Of a stretch of 9,085 bases of DNA, positions 6,750-9,085 are shown piece after piece (positions within the stretch are counted from its first letter, which is position 1; every line of letters begins with the position of its first letter). The DNA is from JBEKDJ01 sp050014415 (GTDB lineage Bacteria; Desulfobacterota; BSN033; UBA1163). The translations under genes were made by a program, and so were the position numbers. Under the pieces are notes generated by a model, which saw only the letters and a program-made list of their open reading frames with translations, made no database searches and was not told where the DNA came from. The DNA is taken from contig JBEKDJ010000189.1 in assembly GCA_050014415.1 (NCBI GenBank), positions 1 through 9,085 on the forward strand. Direction: 5' to 3'.

Positions 6750-6949
6750 CGTACGTGCGCTGCCGGGTTGCCCAAGAGATGGGCGGAGACTCATCGAAAT
6801 CAACTCGCACGAGTGGGTCTGGAAGCGGCTTTAATGGCTCCGGGCAGAAGTCGACCAAGTGGGCATAAAGGGAAAGACTCGGCAGGGAACTGTCTCTGGG
6901 AAGGCTCTTGGAAACGAATCTGCACAGGGTCAAGTAGCCTTACTTTTTT
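6750..6949 (+). ncRNA. Candidate structured small RNA or attenuated leader, family unknown
   Basis: This stretch is G+C-richer than the A+T-rich DNA around it, has no credible protein and is full of nested complementarity on the plus strand. CCAAGAG (6772-6778) can pair with CTCTTGG (6905-6911). Inside it CGGAGAC (6784-6790) pairs with GTCTCTG (6892-6898), with one G-U. Further in, GGTC/GACC (6816-6819 and 6853-6856) closes an arm containing CTG/CAG and a GGA-GC/GC-TCC helix, and ACTC/GAGT (6803-6806 and 6811-6814) makes a small hairpin. This leaves a large central bubble, like the outline of 6S RNA, but I cannot match the sequence to 6S, tmRNA, RNase P or SRP RNA. It ends in a good terminator. 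The 5' end is uncertain: TATGAT (6730-6735) is a possible -10 element without a clear -35. Confidence 0.5.
6901..6949 (+). terminator. Intrinsic terminator, plus strand
   Basis: AAGGCTCTTG (6901-6910) pairs with CAAG-T-AGCCTT (6931-6941) in a 10-bp stem with one bulged T, followed by AC and six T residues (6944-6949). On the other strand no T-run follows, which fixes the direction as plus. It lies 68 nt before the ATG of the glycosidase-family gene, so it ends a separate RNA or acts as an attenuator. Confidence 0.65.
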
Positions 6950-7000
6950 GATTGTAAATTCCGTCTTTCATTGATAATATTGCCCTTGACGGATTGATCC

Positions 7001-7021
7001 ATGAATAAGATGATCCTATGA
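7001..7021 (+). other. Possible six-codon minicistron overlapping the next start
   Basis: ATG at 7001 opens MNKMIL and stops at TGA (7019-7021), which overlaps the ATG at 7018 in an ATGA junction. The main gene has no good ribosome site, so re-initiation after this minicistron is possible. The minicistron itself has no clear ribosome site, and chance is likely. Confidence 0.2.
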
Positions 7022-7833
7022 ACTGGAGAATTCCTCTCTTGTCACTCGTTATGGTGGCCTTCTGGCTGCTTTTATTCCCTCTGTCCATACTTCCCCAAGA
7101 TGAGCTATGGAAGAGAATTGATGACGGATTGTCTCTCAGCGAAATCCATTCCCAAAGACTCACTCTCATAAAGATTGATCCGGCGTATTATTCATTCAAG
7201 CTCTTATGTGCCTCTGAAAACGGCAAACTGCGGATGACAGCGAAGAGGTGGTGCCAAAAGCACAATATCGTATCAGCAATTAACGCTGGAATGTTCCAGG
7301 CAGATGGGATGACAAACGTCGGCTACATGAAGAATTTCAATCATATTAACAATCCAAGATTAAATACCAGATACAAAGCTGTCTTGGCCTTTAACCCAGT
7401 CGATGCCACTGTTCCAGAGATTCAGATCATAGACTTGAAATGCCAGGACTTTGAGAGACTAAAGGAAAAGTATCAAACGCTTATTCAGGGCATAAGAATG
7501 GTCAGTTGCCGCCAGGAGAATGTTTGGGAAAAGCAAGACAAGATGTGGAGCATCGCCGCCTTTGGTATAGACAAGAACGGGAATGGGTTGTTCATTTTTA
7601 CTGAATCTCCCTTTTCAGTGCATGACTTCACCAATATTCTGTTGTCTCTTCCCCTTTCGCTTTACAACGCCGTGTATTTGGAAGGTGGTCCTGAGGCCAC
7701 TTTATATTTTTCGGGAAAGGGGGTCGAATTTGAGAAGGTTGGAAGCCATGAGACGGGTTTGAATGAAAACGATTTTCCGAAGATTGCCCGTCCTATTCCC
7801 AACATCATCGGCATCGTCAAGAAGTCCAGATAG
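7018..7833 (+). CDS. Phosphodiester glycosidase (NAGPA domain) family protein, exported or membrane-anchored
   Basis: A 271-aa protein. Residues 1-26 hold a hydrophobic signal peptide or anchor (LLSLVMVAFWLLLFPLSIL), so it acts outside the inner membrane. Family landmarks are present: SAINAGMF (86-93, the N-G-x-F type motif), YLEGGPEATLYF (220-231, matching the usual LDGGGS strand with Glu in place of Asp) and RPIPNIIGI (258-266). The family includes the enzyme that uncovers mannose 6-phosphate in animals; bacterial members are thought to act on glycan or cell-wall phosphodiesters, with substrates mostly unknown. An in-frame TAA at 7006-7008 forces the start at 7018 or later. The Shine-Dalgarno is poor. 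A possible promoter (TTGTAA-15-GATAAT, 6952-6978) lies between the terminator and the gene, so it need not depend on readthrough. No operon partner is visible. Confidence 0.85.
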   Translation: MNWRIPLLSLVMVAFWLLLFPLSILPQDELWKRIDDGLSLSEIHSQRLTLIKIDPAYYSFKLLCASENGKLRMTAKRWCQKHNIVSAINAGMFQADGMTNVGYMKNFNHINNPRLNTRYKAVLAFNPVDATVPEIQIIDLKCQDFERLKEKYQTLIQGIRMVSCRQENVWEKQDKMWSIAAFGIDKNGNGLFIFTESPFSVHDFTNILLSLPLSLYNAVYLEGGPEATLYFSGKGVEFEKVGSHETGLNENDFPKIARPIPNIIGIVKKSR

Positions 7834-8003
7834 GTAAGTCTCACCCTTCACTCATTCCCATGCAATAGCTAACGTCTCAAGGGTCGTTCACACGTCGGGT
7901 TCCGCGAGGGTGTGGGGTGGGATTCTCCCATGCTGTTCAACTTCCGAGGTCTAATCGATTATATTTGTCACTTAAACTCGACTGACCCTTGAGGAGGGGC
8001 TCG

Positions 8004-8026
8004 CATGGTTTAGAACCAGAACCATG
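8004..8026. repeat. 7-bp inverted repeat
   Basis: CATGGTT (8004-8010) and AACCATG (8020-8026) are exact complements around a 9-nt loop. No T-run follows on either strand, so an operator or chance is as likely as termination. Confidence 0.4.
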
Positions 8027-8134
8027 TCATTTGAAAAGTAACCCTTAACGGATTCCTTGCTTACAACCCGTGCTTTTTATTCCTCAAGTTTCAATTTGGT
8101 AGAGTCCAATTCGCTGTCGGCTTTTGCGTTACTG

Positions 8135-8165
8135 AATGACATTGTCCCCTGTAGGGTCAATCATT
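8135..8165. repeat. Imperfect dyad abutting the -35 box
   Basis: AATG-AC-ATTG (8135-8144) pairs with CAAT-CATT (8158-8165), and inside it CCC (8147-8149) faces GGG (8154-8156). The dyad overlaps the first two bases of a TTGACA -35 box at 8164, a typical place for a regulator site. It could also be a remnant end of a mobile element. Confidence 0.35.
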
Positions 8166-8192
8166 GACAGGTTCTATTAAAAAGTGTACATT
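8164..8192 (+). promoter_or_regulatory. Sigma-70 promoter, plus strand
   Basis: A perfect TTGACA (8164-8169) is followed after 17 nt by TACATT (8187-8192). A start near 8199 would give the downstream gene a leader of about 236 nt. Confidence 0.5.
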
Positions 8193-8396
8193 TTCTTTTG
8201 TATGGGAAAAACGGATGAACAATTCTCGATAGCGTCAAATAGGAAACGCGCAGTTATACCGCGGGTCGCTTCGCGAGAGATCGACTTCTCACCTGCACCC
8301 TCGCGCACGCCATAGCGATTGCGAACGGTCACGTGGGTCTCCTGGACCACGATCTTGCTTCAAGCGTAGTTCATGCTCCCGGAGTTTTGGAGTCCT

Positions 8397-8412
8397 CCCT
8401 CAAAAAAGAGGG
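8397..8412 (+). promoter_or_regulatory. Leader hairpin just upstream of the ribosome site
   Basis: CCCTC (8397-8401) and GAGGG (8408-8412) form a stem with an A6 loop, 10 nt before the AAGGAG ribosome site (8423-8428). The CTCC upstream could alternatively pair with that ribosome site. This may modulate translation; it has no T-run and is not a terminator. Confidence 0.35.
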
Positions 8413-8434
8413 GTGCCTCGATAAGGAGATAGTC

Positions 8435-9085
8435 ATGAAGTTTTCCACACGGAAATACGTCCTGGTTACCAAGTTGGTTACTTCGCTCGTGCTGCTAATG
8501 GCACCCATCGCCTCGCCGTCGGCCCTCAATGGCGTTTCACCTGCCGCTGCCTCCGAGCGTGACGTCACGGTCATGACACGCAACCTCTATGTGGGGGCAG
8601 CGTTCGATCTCCTGATCAGCGCCCCGACACCGAACGACATCCCTGAGAGGGTGGCGTTGATCTATGCGGCGATTCTATCATCAGAGTTTCCGTGCCGCGC
8701 CGAGGTGATCGCGGATGAAATTGTGCAGAACCAGTTGCGCGTCCAGTCGCCGTGTAGGACCCCACCCCCGAATCCGCCTCAACCAACGGCGTTCGCCATC
8801 GATTACGTGCAAATCCTGCTCGATGCACTAGAGCGCCGGGGTGCCCATTACGCTGTAGCGACATTCGTCACCAATACGGATGTCACGGCGCTCAGTGAAA
8901 CTGGAGACACGATTCGGCTGACGGACCGGGATGTTATCTTGGTGCGCACCGATCTTTCGAATAGTGACTTACGGGTGTTGAACTCGCAGGCACAGAACTT
9001 CAAGACGCGCTTCACTGTCCAGGCTGGAGGCCCGAGTGGTCCAACGTTGACGGTCCTTCGAGGCTGGTGCTCGGTGGATGTGAGG
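8435..9085 (+). CDS. Exported endonuclease/exonuclease/phosphatase-superfamily protein, C-terminus outside window, metal-site segment missing
   Basis: 217 codons run off the right edge. The ATG follows a strong AAGGAG (8423-8428, 6-nt spacing). Residues 1-39 are a signal peptide ending in SPAAAS. The mature start DVTVMTRNLYVGA carries the family's first-strand Asn (Asn50). IDYVQILLDALERRGAHY, IRLTDRDVILVRTDL and the final RGWCSVDVR match the usual order of this secreted phosphatase/nuclease group. Where relatives usually have a Leu-Gln-Glu-Val strand with the metal-binding Glu, this protein reads NQLRVQSPCRTPPPN (99-113) without that Glu. An in-frame loss there looks likely. Catalytic Asp and His residues further on are not in view. 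Codon use is G+C-rich (GCG, CTG, CGC, ACG) compared with the neighbours, hinting at transfer. Substrate unknown. Confidence 0.75.
   Translation, partial: MKFSTRKYVLVTKLVTSLVLLMAPIASPSALNGVSPAAASERDVTVMTRNLYVGAAFDLLISAPTPNDIPERVALIYAAILSSEFPCRAEVIADEIVQNQLRVQSPCRTPPPNPPQPTAFAIDYVQILLDALERRGAHYAVATFVTNTDVTALSETGDTIRLTDRDVILVRTDLSNSDLRVLNSQAQNFKTRFTVQAGGPSGPTLTVLRGWCSVDVR

Larger units (their letters stand above)
7834..8434. other. 601-bp intergenic region without a recognisable gene
   Basis: No frame here gives a credible protein and I see no tRNA. The left part is A+T-rich. It holds a short TGGGA/TCCCA stem near 7916-7930, an AATCGATT palindrome near 7953 and the repeats listed separately. 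From about 8240 it becomes clearly G+C-richer, like the gene that follows. No T-tailed terminator was found after the glycosidase-family gene. Confidence 0.6.

Noticed and set aside
6741..6770. Group II intron domain V-like CAACCCG/CGGGTTG hairpin with CGTACGTGCGC loop
   Set aside because: The AGC catalytic triad, GNRA loop and bulge are absent, and there is no maturase or other intron domain nearby.
6735..6974. Small protein-like frames on both strands over the putative RNA
   Set aside because: They have no recognisable domain, no good ribosome site and conflicting strands, while base pairing and a terminator explain the region better.
8135..8205. Terminal end of an IS21-like insertion element (TTGACA, AAGTGTACATTTT pattern)
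   Set aside because: The resemblance is from memory only; no transposase fragment, second end or target duplication is visible.
8371..8864. Minus-strand frames over the right end
   Set aside because: They are shadows of the plus-strand signal-peptide protein and its leader.
1..9085. CRISPR arrays, tRNA, rRNA, transposase or toxin-antitoxin genes
   Set aside because: I looked on both strands and saw no regularly spaced repeats, tRNA cloverleaf, rRNA sequence or recognisable mobile-element protein.

Overview
The window reads as chromosomal DNA of a Gram-negative bacterium, most likely from the Desulfobacterota (old Deltaproteobacteria) or a similar lineage. This rests on a full PII signalling set (glnB, glnD), an ammonium transporter with a cleavable signal peptide, a near-consensus sigma-54 promoter, and exported proteins with ordinary Sec signals. 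The lineage is inference; no rRNA or other phylogenetic marker is present.

Layout. Positions 1-1139 (minus strand) hold the 5' part of an exported protein with a seven-histidine run and a Gly/His/Ser-rich tail, cut by the window edge. Positions 1280-6442 (minus strand) hold a four-gene nitrogen cluster, in transcription order: a class I glutamine amidotransferase, amt, glnB and glnD. A sigma-54 type promoter (6457-6473) sits just upstream of the first gene. A 12-bp perfect hairpin lies between amt and glnB, and glnB overlaps glnD by 11 nt. Positions 6443-7017 are a divergent intergenic region. Its right part (about 6750-6949, plus strand) looks like a structured RNA ending in a good intrinsic terminator. 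It could be an independent small RNA or the attenuated leader of the next gene. Positions 7018-7833 (plus) encode a membrane-anchored or secreted phosphodiester glycosidase (NAGPA) family protein. Positions 7834-8434 hold no gene, but contain inverted repeats, a good sigma-70 promoter and a possible long leader. Positions 8435-9085 (plus) hold the 5' part of an exported endonuclease/exonuclease/phosphatase superfamily protein. It lacks the usual metal-binding Leu-Gln-Glu segment and is richer in G+C than the rest of the window.

How the genes work together. Amt brings in ammonium. GlnB (PII) binds 2-oxoglutarate and ATP/ADP and is uridylylated at Tyr51. GlnD adds and removes that uridylyl group in response to glutamine. 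The glutamine amidotransferase would release ammonia from glutamine for an unknown acceptor. The sigma-54 site suggests the cluster is switched on under nitrogen limitation. The most interesting items are the unassigned structured RNA at about 6750-6949, the sigma-54 promoter that would make a nearly leaderless message, and the nuclease-fold protein without its expected Glu.
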